NCBI RefSeq assembly: GCF_020181615.1
Contig: NZ_CP084029.1
Span: 2,097,982 to 2,144,225, forward strand
Length of the DNA: 46,244 nt
Direction: 5' to 3'
DNA from: [Mycobacterium] crassicus
GTDB taxonomy: Bacteria; Actinomycetota; Actinomycetes; Mycobacteriales; Mycobacteriaceae
Positions 29,195-40,772 of this stretch are shown here, piece by piece. How positions within the stretch are numbered: position 1 is the stretch's first letter; each line of letters starts with the position of its first letter. The translations under genes were made by a program, and so were the position numbers. The notes beneath the pieces are model-generated. The model was not told the origin of the DNA. It saw nothing but the letters and a program-made list of their open reading frames with translations, and ran no database searches.

Positions 29195-30055
29195 ATGTTG
29201 CGTGTCGCGGTCCCCAACAAGGGGGCGCTGAGTGAATCCGCCGCGGAGATGCTGGCGGAGGCCGGTTATCGTAGCCGCGCCGATGCCAAGGATCTGACCG
29301 TCATCGACCCGGCCAACAAGGTCGAGTTCTTCTTCCTGCGGCCCAAGGACATCGCGATCTACGTCGGGTCGGGGGAGCTGGACCTGGGGGTCACCGGACG
29401 GGACCTGGCCCTGGAATCGACTGCGCCGGTGCGCGAACGGCTGGCGCTCGGGTTCGGGGCGTCACGGTTCCGGTACGCCGCTCCGGCCGGACGTGACTGG
29501 GCGGTGGCGGATCTGGCCGGCAAGCGCATTGCCACCGCTTACCCGAACATCGTTCGTAAGGACTTGGCGGCCAAGGGGATCGAGGCAACCGTTATCCGGC
29601 TGGACGGAGCGGTGGAGATCTCGGTGCAGCTCGGGGTGGCCGATGCGATCGCCGACGTCGTCGGATCCGGACGCACCCTGCGTCAGCATGACTTGGTGGC
29701 TTTCGGTGAGACCCTGTGTGACTCAGAGGCGGTGCTCATCGAAGCGGCCGAACCGAACGGCCGGAGCGAGCAGACCGCCGCGGCCCGCGAGCAGTTGGCC
29801 GGCCGGGTGCGTGGGGTGGTCTTCGGCCAGCAGTACCTGATGCTGGATTACAACTGTCCGCGCGCCGCGCTCGACCAGGCTGCCGCGATCACCCCGGGCC
29901 TGGAGTCGCCGACCATCGCCCCGCTCGCCGAGCCGGACTGGGTGGCGGTGCGGGCGCTGGTGCCGCGCCGCGAGGTCAACGCGATCATGGACGCCCTGGC
30001 CGCCATCGGAGCCAAGGCGATTCTGGCGTCCGACATCCGATTCTGCCGATTCTGA
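29195..30055 (+). CDS. hisG: ATP phosphoribosyltransferase (long form)
   Basis: A 286-residue enzyme that condenses ATP and PRPP in the first, feedback-regulated step of histidine synthesis. It starts [13 protein letters not shown], has the PRPP-loop-like [11 protein letters not shown] and the [19 protein letters not shown] phosphate-binding region, and ends in an ACT-like regulatory domain ([26 protein letters not shown]), which makes it the long, hexameric, histidine-inhibited type. ATG at 29195 is used; a GTG at 29189 overlaps hisE. Confidence 0.97.
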   Translation: MLRVAVPNKGALSESAAEMLAEAGYRSRADAKDLTVIDPANKVEFFFLRPKDIAIYVGSGELDLGVTGRDLALESTAPVRERLALGFGASRFRYAAPAGRDWAVADLAGKRIATAYPNIVRKDLAAKGIEATVIRLDGAVEISVQLGVADAIADVVGSGRTLRQHDLVAFGETLCDSEAVLIEAAEPNGRSEQTAAAREQLAGRVRGVVFGQQYLMLDYNCPRAALDQAAAITPGLESPTIAPLAEPDWVAVRALVPRREVNAIMDALAAIGAKAILASDIRFCRF

Positions 30056-30110
30056 CCAAGGCCGACGTGTTAGCGTCCGGGAGACTCTAGCCGGCTCGAG
30101 GAGGCTCTAC

Positions 30111-30593
30111 GTGACGCATTTCATCGTGCTGGTACTCGCGCTGTTGATCGGTGTGGTTGCCGGACTGCGCGCCCTGACCGCGCCGGCCGTGATGGCCTGG
30201 GCGGCCGCACTGCACTGGATCAACCTCGACGGCACCTGGGTTCAGTGGCTGAGCCACCCGGCGACGGTCACCGTCCTGACGGTACTGGCGGTCGGTGAAC
30301 TCATCACCGACCTGCTGCCCGGCACCCCGCAACGCACCGTCGCCGTGCAGTTCGTCGCGCGGATCGTGTTGGGCGCCTTCGCCGGAGCTGTACTGGGCAC
30401 AGCCTGGAATTACACCTGGACGGCGCTCGGTGCGGCGATGATCGGAGCGGTGGTCGGCGCTCTGGTCGGCCTCGGACTGCGGCGGCGACTGGTCGCCGCC
30501 ACCGGCGGCCGCGACCTGCCGATCGCACTGCTGGAGGACAGCGTCGCGGTGCTGGGCGGCTTTGCCATCGCCGCGTACACCTCGGTTCTGTAG
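30111..30593 (+). CDS. DUF4126 membrane protein (Rv2120c-like)
   Basis: A 160-residue integral membrane protein with four or five hydrophobic segments (FIVLVLALLIGVVAGL; TVLTVLAVGELITDLLPG; IVLGAFAGAVLGTAW; AAMIGAVVGALVGLGL; LLEDSVAVLGGFAIAA). Glycine-rich helices and the short loop GELITDLLPGTPQRT are typical of DUF4126. GAGGAGG lies upstream of the GTG. Function unknown. It follows hisG in the same direction after a 55-base gap and converges with the thioesterase-like gene. Confidence 0.8.
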   Translation: MTHFIVLVLALLIGVVAGLRALTAPAVMAWAAALHWINLDGTWVQWLSHPATVTVLTVLAVGELITDLLPGTPQRTVAVQFVARIVLGAFAGAVLGTAWNYTWTALGAAMIGAVVGALVGLGLRRRLVAATGGRDLPIALLEDSVAVLGGFAIAAYTSVL

Positions 30594-30604
30594 AACCCGG
30601 CCCG

Positions 30605-31389
30605 CTAACGCCGCTGCACCAGCAGCGACTGCGCCGATGTCCCGATGAACCCGGTGCGGTCGAACAGTTCCGCGGTGGTCGCACCCACCCCATCCGGCCC
30701 GATCGACGCGCGGGCCCGCAGGCCGAAGTCCTCGCCGGCCGGTAGCCGGTGCAGGTGTACGACGGTGTCGGTGTTCATGAAGATGTACTCGTCCACATCC
30801 AAGGCGGCGCCGATACCGTTCGCCGAGTCCACCACCATCGCCAGTCGCTGCAGGGCGGTGGTCGGCTCGGAGTCGACCAGGTGCACCCGCGGACTCAGCC
30901 AGGCCACCGCGGCGCCGTCCGCCGAGTCCGGCTGGCCGCGCCACGCCACGGATCGGGCGTAGCCGGTGCTCTGGGCGAACCATGCCGGCGGCGGCTGTGC
31001 GGGCACCTCGATCAGCGGTGGGTGCCGGTCGGTGGCCACCGCGCCGGTGTCGTCGGTGGCCAGCGCCCAGACGCTCAGCCGGGCCACCGGCCGGTCGTCG
31101 TGGTGTGCCCGCATCTCGGCCTCCAGCAGTCGAATCCGCCGGCCGGGGCGCTGCACCCGTGCCCGTACCCGCACCGGGGCCACCGGGATCGCGCCCAGGA
31201 TGTCCAGGCTCAGCCGGGCGATCCGTTGGCCCGAGCCGGCGATCAGCTGTTCGATCTCGCGGGTGAGCAACGCCAGCGGGGGTGAGCCGTGCTGCAGATC
31301 GGGCCCCCAGACGCTGGCGGTGAGCCTGCTGGACTCGAACACCGGGTCTTCCGCGTCGGTGCCGTGGACCCGACGGTAGTAGCTCTCGG

Positions 31390-31393
<4 letters not shown>
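30605..31393 (-). CDS. hotdog-fold thioesterase family protein
   Basis: A 262-residue protein with two hotdog-like halves (TesB-like arrangement). Cues are LQHGSPPLALLTREIEQ in the first half, RIRLLEAEMRAHHDDRPVARLSVWAL, and in the second half DEYIFMNTDTVVHLHRLPAGEDFGLRARAS. It may hydrolyse acyl-CoA; the substrate is unknown. Its ATG at 31393 overlaps the stop of the RecB-like gene (ATGA), so the two are translated together. The longer open frame reaching 32233 is a shadow. Confidence 0.8.
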
Positions 31394-33102
<1,709 letters not shown>

Positions 33103-33124
33103 GCGGGCCGACGACCAGGGAGAG

Positions 33125-33144
33125 CAGGGGATTCTGGTCCCCTG
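33125..33144 (+). terminator. hairpin downstream of trmI
   Basis: CAGGGGA (33125-33131) pairs perfectly with TCCCCTG (33138-33144) over a 6-base loop, 23 bases after the trmI stop. There is no U tract, which is common for mycobacterial terminators. Confidence 0.5.
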
Positions 33145-33169
33145 GACATTTGCTGTGATTCAGCGCACC

Positions 33170-33189
33170 GCATAAGCAAACTTATGCTA
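33170..33189 (+). promoter_or_regulatory. palindrome overlapping a near-leaderless promoter of the PGRS gene
   Basis: GCATAAGCAAACTTATGC (33170-33187) is a 7-bp perfect inverted repeat around CAAA. Its right arm overlaps TATGCT (33184-33189), a good -10 hexamer only 11 bases before the ATG at 33200. Transcription would start about 4-6 bases before the ATG, giving an essentially leaderless mRNA, consistent with the lack of a ribosome-binding site. A regulator binding the palindrome would block the promoter. Confidence 0.55.
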
Positions 33190-33199
33190 GCTTCGCGCC

Positions 33200-36100
33200 A
33201 TGCCCCCACCTAAGAAAACCTTAATTTCTACACAGCTTAATTGGAGATTAGGAGCATCGTCCCCGGATGCTCCACACCAGGCCCGGCCGGTGCGACCGGC
33301 GCGTCGTCGGCACCGCACGATCGGTGTGGGGACGGCGGTGGGCGCCTTCCTGGCTTTCGGGATCAGCCCCCTGAGCGCGATTCCGTCTGCCCACGCCGAA
33401 CTGACCGACGACTGGTTCCAGCCGGTACTCGAGGTGCTCGCCGGATTCACGCCGCACGCCACGGCGGACGTCGACACTCTGGCCGGCGCTGAGGCTTTCC
33501 CGGCGCTGTTCACCGACTTCGAAGTTGCTGTCGCGCAGGGCTTCCACACCTATGTCTACGTGCCGCTGCACGAGGGCATCCAGGACTGGATCGCCAGCGA
33601 TTTCGGCCAGCAGGTGAACGAGCTCATCAATGCGCCCTTCGTGGCGCTGGGGCTGGGCCCGGCTATCGCCAATGGGATCGTCGGAACGGTCGACGACCCC
33701 AACGGTGGGGCAGCCGGTTGGTTGTTCGGTGATGGTGGGGCGGGTTTCGATGCCGGTGCGCATCCCGGTATGGCCGGCGGAGACGGTGGTGCCGCCGGGA
33801 TGTTCGGCAACGGTGGTGCCGGTGGAATCGGCGGTATCGAAGGGGGGAGCGGCGGAAACGGTGGTACCGGCGGCTGGTTGATGGGCGTCGGCGGTGCCGG
33901 TGGGAACGGTGGGGCCGGCCTTGATCTGATGGCGGCCGGCGGTGCCGGCGGCGCCGGCGGCATGGGTGGTGACGGCGGTTATCTGTTCGGCAACGGCGGC
34001 AGCGGTGGACTCGGCGGTCGCGGTGGAGCCGGTGCGGCGGGTGTCGGAGGTGCCAGTGCGCTGCCGGGTGGCGACGGCGGTGACGGCAGTGCCGGCTTCG
34101 CCGGTGGCGCCGGCGGTGACGGCGGTATCGGAGGCAAAGCCGGCCTGTTGATCGGGTTCGGTGGCGCTGGTGGCGCCGGGGGTATCGGCGGATCCGGCGG
34201 GATCGGTGGCGAAGGTGCCGACGGCGGCACAGGCGTTGCCGCGGGAACCGATGTGTCCCCGATCGGAGCCACCGGTGGTGCCGGCGGGGCCGGCGGTGAC
34301 GGCGGGGCCGGCGGCACCGGTGGCCTCGGCGGCAACGGTGGCGCCGGTGGGCTGGGAGGTTACTTCGGTGCGGTCGGCGCCGCCGGCGCGGGTGCTGTCG
34401 GCGGGGCCGGCGGCAACAGCGGCGCCGGTGGAAATGGTGCTCTCGGCGGCAACGGTGGCGCCGGGATCGCCGCCGGTGGCGACGGTGGTGTCGGCGGTGC
34501 CGGTGGCAATGCCGGCGAGATCGGCGTGGGCGGTGCCGGCGGTGTAAGTGGTGATGGCACGACCCATGCCGCAGCCGGCGCCGTCGGACTGCTCGGCGGG
34601 TCGACCGACCAGCTCAGCGGGCACGGAGGTAGCGGTGGCAACGGCGGCCATGCCGTCGGCGGGGGCGGTACCGGTGGCGCCGGGGGAGCCGGCGGCGATG
34701 GCGGCAACCTCGGCAGCGGCGGCGCTGGCGGCGCCGGTGGCGCCGGGCGGTCGGGCGTCGCGGGCGGTGCCGGCGCGAACGGCACCGCGGCCGCCATCGA
34801 CGGTGGCGCCGGTGAAGCCGGTCAAGCAGGAGGTGCCGGTGGCGTCGGCGGCGTGGGCGGCGCCGGTGGTGCGCTGCGTGGCAACGGGGGCGCCGGTGGC
34901 GCCGGTGGTGCCGGGGGCGCAGGCGGTGCCGGTGGTGCCGGTGGGCACGGATTCGACGCGACCGTCGCGGGCGCGCACGGCGGTGATGGTGGCGATGGCG
35001 GTGCCGGCGGCGTCGGTGGCGCGGGCGGTGCCGGTGGTGCCGGGGGTGTCGCCTCGCACGGGATCGCGGGCGTGCAGGGTGCCGGTGGCAACGCCGGTAA
35101 CGGTGGTGATGCCGGCGTCTCCGGCAACGGCGGTCATGGTGCCGACGGCGACAGCACCCACGCCGATGGTGGCGATGGTGGCGCCGGTGGTGATGCCGGC
35201 GTCGCCGGCGCCGGTGGGATCGGTGGTGCCGGTTCCACGATCGGGACCGATGGCAGCGCTGGGGCGGAAGTCAGCGGGTTCCATGGCAACGGCGGTGATG
35301 GCGGAAACGGTTCCACCCCAGTGGTATTCACTACAATCGGCCTCAACGGTGGCGTGGGCGGCCAGGGCGGCGCCGGCGGCTCCGTCGGCAACGGTGGTGT
35401 GGGCGGCAACGGCGGTGACGCCACGGGGGGATTCGCTGGAATCAACTCGGACTTCATCGGTGCGGGCGGGACCGGTGGCGTCGGCGGTAACGGCGGGACG
35501 GGCGGTGCCGGCGGCGCGGGTGGTGCCGGTGGTGCATTGCGTGGCGACGGCGGTGCGGGCGGTAACGGTGGTAACGGGGCAGACGGCGGCCGTGGCGGGG
35601 CAGGCGGGTCGGGCTGGTCTGGCTGGATGGGGACCATCGCAGGCGCCGACGGCGGCAAGGGCGGCAACGGTGGCGCCGGCGGTAGCGGCGGTAACGGTGG
35701 CGCCGGAGGTGCCGGGGGCCTAGCGGTTCAGGGCAACGCGGGCAATCAGGGCGACGGCGGGAACGCCGGCAACGGCGGCGGCGCCGGTAGGGCCGGCGAC
35801 GGCGGCAGTGGCGCGGACGGCGACAGCACCCACCTCGACGGCGGAAATGGCGGCGACGGCGGTGACTCTGGTGCCGTCGGCGCTGGCGGTATCGGTGGTG
35901 CCGGTGCCACCGCCGGCGCCGACGGTAGCGCCGGTGCGGAGCTCGGCGGCATTCACGGCAACGGTGGTGCCGGCGGAAACGGCTCCGCCGCAACCGTTCC
36001 CGGCGGTGCCGGTGGTGCCGGCGGCAAGGGCGGTGACGGCGGCGTCATCGGCAGCGGCGGCGCAGGCGGCAACGGTGGCGCCGGAGCGGCCGGCGCGGTG

Positions 36101-37393
36101 GGCAAAGCCGGCGCCGACAGTGACTCCGCGGCAATCACCGGCGGTGCCGGTACCAACGGTGGGGCCGGTGGCAACGGCGGAGCCGGCGGCGCCGGTGGGG
36201 CCGGTGGTGCGCTTCGCGGTGACGGCGGTACGGGCGGCAATGGCGGTGCCGGGGCTGTCGGCGGTGTCGGGGGTGTCGGCGGGCGCGGCTACGACGCAGC
36301 AACGCCCGGTAGCAACGGCGGCAACGGTGGTAGCGGCGGCGCGGGTGGATCCGGCGGCAACGGTGGTGCCGGCGGTGCTGGCGGCGACGCGGTCCACGGC
36401 ACCGCAGGTAGCCAAGGTGCCGGTGGAAACGCTGGTAACGGGGTCGGGGGCGGTGTCGGCGGCAATGGCGGTCGCGGCGCGAACGGCGACAACACCCACC
36501 TCGACGGTGGCAACGGCGGCAACGGTGGCCTGCGCGGTGCGACTGGCCAGGGTGGAACCGGCGGTGCCGGCTCCACTTCGGGCAGTGACGGCAGCACGCC
36601 GTTCATCTTTGGAGGCCAGGGCAACGGCGGCCGCGGCGGCGACGGCTACAGCCCCACCGTATCCGACGCCTGGTACGACAATCTCCCCAACGGCGGCAAC
36701 GGCGGCAGTGGTGGCAATGGTGGCCATGGCGGTGACGGTGGCAACGGTGGCCACGGAGTAGCCGGCTGGGATGGTGAGTCGTCCTTCACCTCCGGTAGCG
36801 CGGGTGGCTCGGGCGGTAACGGCGGCGCCGGCGGCACCGGGTCCGACTTCATGGGCGACGGCGACGGCGGCAATGGCGGGAACGGCGGTGCGGGCGGCAA
36901 AGGCGTGGACGGCTCGAACGCGGCGTCGGGCACCATTGTCAACACAAACGGCGGCAATGGCGGTGCCGGCGGCGCGGGCGGTGCGGGCGGCGCGGGGAAC
37001 ACGGGCGGCAAGGGCGGAAGCGGCGGGGCCGGCGGCGGCACCGGCGGCGCTGGGCACAACGGCGGAATCGGTGAGGCGGGCACCGACGGCGGCAACGGCG
37101 GGACCGGCGGCAACGGCGGAGCCGGCCACGGCGGGAGCGGCGGCGCGGGAGGCAAGGGCGGCGCCGGAGGCAAGGGCGGCAATGATCTCGATGGCATATT
37201 CGGCCCGGGCGGGCATACCGGCGGGGCGGGCGGCACCGGCGGCAGCGGCGGCATGGGACAGACCGGAGGTCCCCTGCCGATCGAGAAAGAAGGGCAGCCC
37301 GGCAGCGCCGGCAGCGCCGGTAATACCGGGTCTGGGCCCACCGGAGGCTCAGGCGGCGCGGGCGGCGCGGGCGGCGCGGGCGGCAACCCCTGA
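33200..37393 (+). CDS. exported PGRS-repeat protein without a PE domain
   Basis: A 1397-residue glycine-rich protein. Residues 1-66 form an unusually long signal sequence: a basic stretch (RPARRRHRT), a hydrophobic core ([19 protein letters not shown]) and a cleavage site AHA before ELTDDW. A non-repetitive region of about 100 residues follows, then over 1,200 residues of GGAGG/GGxGG repeats typical of PGRS domains, rich in Asn, Asp and Ala and probably calcium-binding or polyglycine-II-like. No PE domain is present, so export would be by Sec or Tat, not ESX-5. Three ~220-residue modules recur (see findings). In M. tuberculosis I recall no PGRS gene between Rv2118c and Rv2117, so this is lineage-specific. 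Confidence 0.88.
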   Translation: MPPPKKTLISTQLNWRLGASSPDAPHQARPVRPARRRHRTIGVGTAVGAFLAFGISPLSAIPSAHAELTDDWFQPVLEVLAGFTPHATADVDTLAGAEAFPALFTDFEVAVAQGFHTYVYVPLHEGIQDWIASDFGQQVNELINAPFVALGLGPAIANGIVGTVDDPNGGAAGWLFGDGGAGFDAGAHPGMAGGDGGAAGMFGNGGAGGIGGIEGGSGGNGGTGGWLMGVGGAGGNGGAGLDLMAAGGAGGAGGMGGDGGYLFGNGGSGGLGGRGGAGAAGVGGASALPGGDGGDGSAGFAGGAGGDGGIGGKAGLLIGFGGAGGAGGIGGSGGIGGEGADGGTGVAAGTDVSPIGATGGAGGAGGDGGAGGTGGLGGNGGAGGLGGYFGAVGAAGAGAVGGAGGNSGAGGNGALGGNGGAGIAAGGDGGVGGAGGNAGEIGVGGAGGVSGDGTTHAAAGAVGLLGGSTDQLSGHGGSGGNGGHAVGGGGTGGAGGAGGDGGNLGSGGAGGAGGAGRSGVAGGAGANGTAAAIDGGAGEAGQAGGAGGVGGVGGAGGALRGNGGAGGAGGAGGAGGAGGAGGHGFDATVAGAHGGDGGDGGAGGVGGAGGAGGAGGVASHGIAGVQGAGGNAGNGGDAGVSGNGGHGADGDSTHADGGDGGAGGDAGVAGAGGIGGAGSTIGTDGSAGAEVSGFHGNGGDGGNGSTPVVFTTIGLNGGVGGQGGAGGSVGNGGVGGNGGDATGGFAGINSDFIGAGGTGGVGGNGGTGGAGGAGGAGGALRGDGGAGGNGGNGADGGRGGAGGSGWSGWMGTIAGADGGKGGNGGAGGSGGNGGAGGAGGLAVQGNAGNQGDGGNAGNGGGAGRAGDGGSGADGDSTHLDGGNGGDGGDSGAVGAGGIGGAGATAGADGSAGAELGGIHGNGGAGGNGSAATVPGGAGGAGGKGGDGGVIGSGGAGGNGGAGAAGAVGKAGADSDSAAITGGAGTNGGAGGNGGAGGAGGAGGALRGDGGTGGNGGAGAVGGVGGVGGRGYDAATPGSNGGNGGSGGAGGSGGNGGAGGAGGDAVHGTAGSQGAGGNAGNGVGGGVGGNGGRGANGDNTHLDGGNGGNGGLRGATGQGGTGGAGSTSGSDGSTPFIFGGQGNGGRGGDGYSPTVSDAWYDNLPNGGNGGSGGNGGHGGDGGNGGHGVAGWDGESSFTSGSAGGSGGNGGAGGTGSDFMGDGDGGNGGNGGAGGKGVDGSNAASGTIVNTNGGNGGAGGAGGAGGAGNTGGKGGSGGAGGGTGGAGHNGGIGEAGTDGGNGGTGGNGGAGHGGSGGAGGKGGAGGKGGNDLDGIFGPGGHTGGAGGTGGSGGMGQTGGPLPIEKEGQPGSAGSAGNTGSGPTGGSGGAGGAGGAGGNP
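34865..36650 (+). repeat. three long-period modules inside the PGRS gene
   Basis: The marker GGALRG recurs at about 34866, 35527 and 36205, and each copy is followed in the same order by a Trp/Tyr/Phe-containing spot, a QGxGGNAGN segment, [12 protein letters not shown] ([12 protein letters not shown] in the third) and GGIGGAG or GGTGGAG. The period is about 660-680 bases (220-226 residues). The copies have diverged in sequence but kept their landmarks. Confidence 0.7.
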
Positions 37394-37416
37394 TCGGGTA
37401 CCACCCGGCGGCGAAG

Positions 37417-37710
37417 TCAGTCGTCGCTGCGGCTCAACCCGCGCCGCACCGACAGCAGCTCGACCTCCGGCCGCGCGGCCACCAGCCGCTCGGCCGCGTC
37501 CAGCACGTCGACCAGATGCCCGCGGTCACCGGAGACCGCGGCCACCCCGATACCGGTGCGCCGGTGCAGGTCGGCCGAATTCGTCTCTGCGGCCGACACA
37601 TTGAACTTGCGTTGCAACTCCGCGACGATCGGGCGCACCACCGAGCGCTTCTGCTTGAGTGAATGCACGTCACCGAGCAGCAGGTCGAACTCCAGCCAGC
37701 CGATCCACAT
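37417..37710 (-). CDS. DUF503 family protein (Rv2117-like)
   Basis: A 97-residue protein starting MWIGWLEFDLLLGDVHSLKQKRS, the classic DUF503 beginning, followed by VVRPIVAELQRKFNVSAAET and RTGIGVAAVSGD. It has a ferredoxin-like alpha/beta pattern. Family members resemble proteins linked to translation or competence but lack a proven role. It lies 2 bases after the LppK-like gene in the same direction and converges with the PGRS gene. Confidence 0.88.
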   Translation of the reverse strand: MWIGWLEFDLLLGDVHSLKQKRSVVRPIVAELQRKFNVSAAETNSADLHRRTGIGVAAVSGDRGHLVDVLDAAERLVAARPEVELLSVRRGLSRSDD

Positions 37711-37712
37711 GG

Positions 37713-38246
37713 CTAGGGCGTTGGAGGCGCCGAGGGCATCGTGCTGCCGGAACGAGCCTTGCCGAACGCCAACAGTGTCTTGGCGGTCTCCTGCGACAGC
37801 TGCCAGCTCCCGTCGTGCGGCTTGAACTCCATCGGGAACGCGAACCCGCCGGTGGCGGGGCTGGCCGTGTTGACGGTGACATCGGCGGACACGTAACCGG
37901 GGTGGCGATCTGACCAGGTGAGGCCGGCGGCCTCGAGGTTCAGCGGCAGGTACCCGCCGTCCTTGAGCGCGGTGGCGAACTTGGCAATGGTGTCGGCGTC
38001 GGTGGGTTTGGCGCCCTCGATGAGGTTCAGCTTCTCGGTGCCGGGCACCTCGGGGTCCGACAACCGGTACAGCACATCGGTCAGCGCCTCCGGTGCCGGC
38101 ATCGCGGACGCCGAGACCGCCGGCGTCGTCGTCGAAGTGACCGGAGCGGGCGTCACCGGCTCGGACGGCTCATGGCCGCCGCCGCATCCCGACAGCGCCA
38201 AGACCGCCGCCACGGCGGCGGTCAGGGCGAGGCACTGCCGGTACAT
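37713..38246 (-). CDS. lppK: MTB12-family lipoprotein, LppK-like
   Basis: A 177-residue lipoprotein. The signal peptide MYRQCLALTAAVAAVLALSGC ends in a lipobox cysteine. A Thr/Pro/Ser-rich linker leads to a domain related to low-molecular-weight antigen MTB12/CFP2 (APEALTDVLYRLSDPEVP; LIEGAKPTDA; ADVTVNTAS; DGSWQLSQETAKTLL). It stands 12 bases after a paralogue that has an ordinary signal peptide. The position matches LppK (Rv2116) in M. tuberculosis. The domain resembles NTF2-like secreted folds; function unknown. Confidence 0.82.
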   Translation of the reverse strand: MYRQCLALTAAVAAVLALSGCGGGHEPSEPVTPAPVTSTTTPAVSASAMPAPEALTDVLYRLSDPEVPGTEKLNLIEGAKPTDADTIAKFATALKDGGYLPLNLEAAGLTWSDRHPGYVSADVTVNTASPATGGFAFPMEFKPHDGSWQLSQETAKTLLAFGKARSGSTMPSAPPTP

Positions 38247-38258
38247 CGAGGGAGTGGA

Positions 38259-38756
38259 TCAGCTCGAGGTCATCTGCGACAGCGTCATGAGCGAGCTCTT
38301 GGACAGCTTCCAGCCGCCCTGGTCGACGAACATCAGGTTGACCGACCGCGGCTGCATCTGCGGGCCGGACGCGGTGACGTCCGCGTTGGCCGCGCCGGGG
38401 CCGGCGGGGGCGATGTTAGCCACGCTGATCGCCAGCGGGAACTTGCCGTTTTGGACGCCCTTTGCCATCTTGCGGTCCATCAGGGCCGCCTCGACCGGGC
38501 CCAGGCCGCCCTCGATGAGGTACGCCTTGCCGGCGGAGGGGATACCCGGGTCGGCCAGGGTGTTGAGGACGTCGGTCAACTGCTCCGGTGCCGGGACGTC
38601 GGCAGGGGCCGGGTCCAACGGCAACGGCGCGAAAACCACCGTTCCCGGCGCCGCGGTGGCGACCGGAGCGACGGTTGCCAGGTAGCTCACAGCCGATGCC
38701 GCCGCGCCGATGGCCGCGACTGCCGCTACACGTTTGGCTAGGGATTTCACGCTCAC
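38259..38756 (-). CDS. secreted MTB12/CFP2-like antigen
   Basis: A 165-residue secreted protein. The signal peptide ([20 protein letters not shown]... ending ATAAPG) has no lipobox. The mature part closely resembles MTB12/CFP2: [73 protein letters not shown] at 38756 has AAAGGACC upstream; GTG at 38750 is a close alternative. The downstream LppK-like gene is a paralogue made as a lipoprotein, so a duplication has been split between released and anchored forms. It is divergent from mpa. Confidence 0.85.
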   Translation of the reverse strand: MSVKSLAKRVAAVAAIGAAASAVSYLATVAPVATAAPGTVVFAPLPLDPAPADVPAPEQLTDVLNTLADPGIPSAGKAYLIEGGLGPVEAALMDRKMAKGVQNGKFPLAISVANIAPAGPGAANADVTASGPQMQPRSVNLMFVDQGGWKLSKSSLMTLSQMTSS

Positions 38757-38902
38757 TGTGGTCCTTTCGATCACCCGACTCGGAAACCAGGCTAACAGCG
38801 TATTCCGGTGTGTCGGATTGCCACTGCGCACGCGAATGCACAATGGCCGGTAGCGTTGAGGTATCCGTCGCTTCAACTTCCAGTTCGGGAAAGGAGCGCG
38901 AC

Positions 38903-40732
38903 ATGGCCAGTGTGGGAGAGTCGGGGCGTTCTGAGGCCTTCGATGCGTCCGGTGCGCCCGGGGACGACTTCGCCGAGCTTGAAGAGTTGCGCCGCGAGGC
39001 CGCGGTGCTTCGTGAGCAGTTGGACAGCAAACCGGCGTCGCAGGACACGTCCCGCGTCGGCCGTGATGTGCGGCAGCTCGAGGCGCAGATCGATTCGCTG
39101 ACAACCCGCAACGCCAAGTTGATGGACACCCTCAAAGAGGCGCGTCAGCAGTTGCTGGCCCTGCGCGAGGAGGTCGACCGGCTCGGCCAACCGCCGAGCG
39201 GCTACGGCGTCCTGCTGGCCACCCACGACGACGACACCGTCGACGTGTTCACCTCCGGGCGCCGGATGCGGGTCAATATCTCGCCGAACATCGAGATCGC
39301 GACCCTCAAGAAGGGCCAGACGGTGCGGCTCAATGAGGCGCTGACCGTGGTCGAGTCCACCAACTTCGAAGCGGTCGGGGAGATCTCCACCCTGCGTGAG
39401 GTGCTGTCCGACGGCCACCGCGCGCTGGTGGTGGGCCACGCCGACGAGGAGCGCATCGTCTGGTTGGCCGAGCCGCTGGTGGCCGCGGATCTGCCCGAGA
39501 GCCACCCGGATGCCCAGCCCGACGATCGGCGTCCCCGCAAGTTGCGGCCCGGCGACTCCCTGCTGGTGGACACCAAGGCCGGCTACGCCTTCGAGCGCAT
39601 CCCCAAGGCTGAGGTCGAAGACCTGGTCCTCGAAGAGGTGCCCGACGTCAGCTACGGCGACATCGGCGGCCTGACCCGCCAGATCGAACAGATCCGCGAC
39701 GCGGTGGAGTTGCCGTTCCTGCACAAGGAGCTGTACCGGGAATACGCTCTGCGGCCGCCCAAGGGTGTGCTGCTCTACGGTCCGCCCGGCTGCGGCAAGA
39801 CGCTGATCGCCAAGGCTGTCGCCAATTCGCTGGCCAAGAAGATGGCCGAGGTCCGCGGCGACGACGCTCACGAGGCCAAGTCGTACTTCCTCAATATCAA
39901 GGGCCCCGAGCTGCTGAACAAGTTCGTCGGCGAGACCGAGCGGCACATCCGGCTGATCTTCCAGCGCGCCCGCGAGAAGGCCTCCGAAGGTACCCCGGTG
40001 ATCGTGTTCTTCGATGAGATGGACTCGATCTTCCGCACCCGCGGCACCGGTGTCTCCTCGGACGTGGAGACCACCGTCGTGCCCCAGTTGCTCAGTGAGA
40101 TCGACGGCGTGGAGGGGCTGGAGAACGTCATCGTGATCGGCGCCTCCAACCGTGAGGACATGATCGACCCGGCGATCCTGCGGCCCGGCCGCCTCGATGT
40201 CAAGATCAAAATCGAGCGCCCGGATGCCGAAGCCGCGCAAGACATTTTCTCGAAGTACTTGGTCGAGACACTGCCGGTGCACGCCGACGACCTCGCCGAG
40301 TTCGGCGGGGACCGTGCGTTGTGCATCAAGGCGATGATCGAGAAGGTCGTCGACCGGATGTACGCCGAGATCGACGACAACCGGTTCCTGGAGGTCACCT
40401 ACGCCAACGGTGACAAAGAGGTCATGTACTTCAAGGACTTCAACTCCGGGGCGATGATTCAGAACGTCGTCGACCGGGCGAAGAAGAACGCCATCAAGTC
40501 GGTGCTGGAGACCGGTCAGCCGGGGCTGCGCATCCAGCACCTGCTGGACTCGATCGTCGACGAGTTCGCCGAGAACGAGGATCTGCCCAACACCACCAAC
40601 CCCGATGACTGGGCACGGATCTCGGGCAAGAAGGGCGAGCGGATCGTCTACATCCGCACCCTGGTCACCGGCAAGAGCTCGAGTGCCAGCCGGGCCATCG
40701 ACACCGAATCCAACCTGGGCCAGTACCTGTAG
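38903..40732 (+). CDS. mpa: proteasome-associated ATPase Mpa/ARC
   Basis: A 609-residue hexameric AAA unfoldase that recognises Pup-tagged proteins and feeds them to the 20S proteasome. In order: an N-terminal coiled coil that binds Pup ([15 protein letters not shown]...), the interdomain OB region (~95-240), and the AAA module with GPPGCGKT (293-300) and FFDEMD (catalytic aspartate/glutamate 370-371). The extreme C-terminus GQYL is the docking tail that opens the PrcA gate. AAGGAG precedes the ATG. The length equals that of the M. tuberculosis protein. dop follows 40 bases later. Confidence 0.98.
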   Translation: MASVGESGRSEAFDASGAPGDDFAELEELRREAAVLREQLDSKPASQDTSRVGRDVRQLEAQIDSLTTRNAKLMDTLKEARQQLLALREEVDRLGQPPSGYGVLLATHDDDTVDVFTSGRRMRVNISPNIEIATLKKGQTVRLNEALTVVESTNFEAVGEISTLREVLSDGHRALVVGHADEERIVWLAEPLVAADLPESHPDAQPDDRRPRKLRPGDSLLVDTKAGYAFERIPKAEVEDLVLEEVPDVSYGDIGGLTRQIEQIRDAVELPFLHKELYREYALRPPKGVLLYGPPGCGKTLIAKAVANSLAKKMAEVRGDDAHEAKSYFLNIKGPELLNKFVGETERHIRLIFQRAREKASEGTPVIVFFDEMDSIFRTRGTGVSSDVETTVVPQLLSEIDGVEGLENVIVIGASNREDMIDPAILRPGRLDVKIKIERPDAEAAQDIFSKYLVETLPVHADDLAEFGGDRALCIKAMIEKVVDRMYAEIDDNRFLEVTYANGDKEVMYFKDFNSGAMIQNVVDRAKKNAIKSVLETGQPGLRIQHLLDSIVDEFAENEDLPNTTNPDDWARISGKKGERIVYIRTLVTGKSSSASRAIDTESNLGQYL

Positions 40733-40772
40733 GGCCGCGTGACCCGCTGAAGCCCTCGCCTAGGCTGGGGCG

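Noticed and set aside
33700..37390. CRISPR-like or tandem DNA repeats
   Set aside because: The repetition is codon-level GGC/GGT triplets within one frame, with no direct repeats plus unique spacers.
33200..37393. PE_PGRS assignment for the glycine-rich gene
   Set aside because: No PE domain is present; the N-terminus is a signal sequence ending AHA followed by a non-repetitive region.
33248..37404. Several long minus-strand frames opposite the PGRS gene (Thr/Ala-rich, Pro-rich, Arg-rich)
   Set aside because: Mirror images of GGC/GGT-rich codons in the PGRS repeats; composition alone explains them.
38873..40540. 555-codon minus-strand frame
   Set aside because: Antisense to mpa, which is complete and at the expected length.
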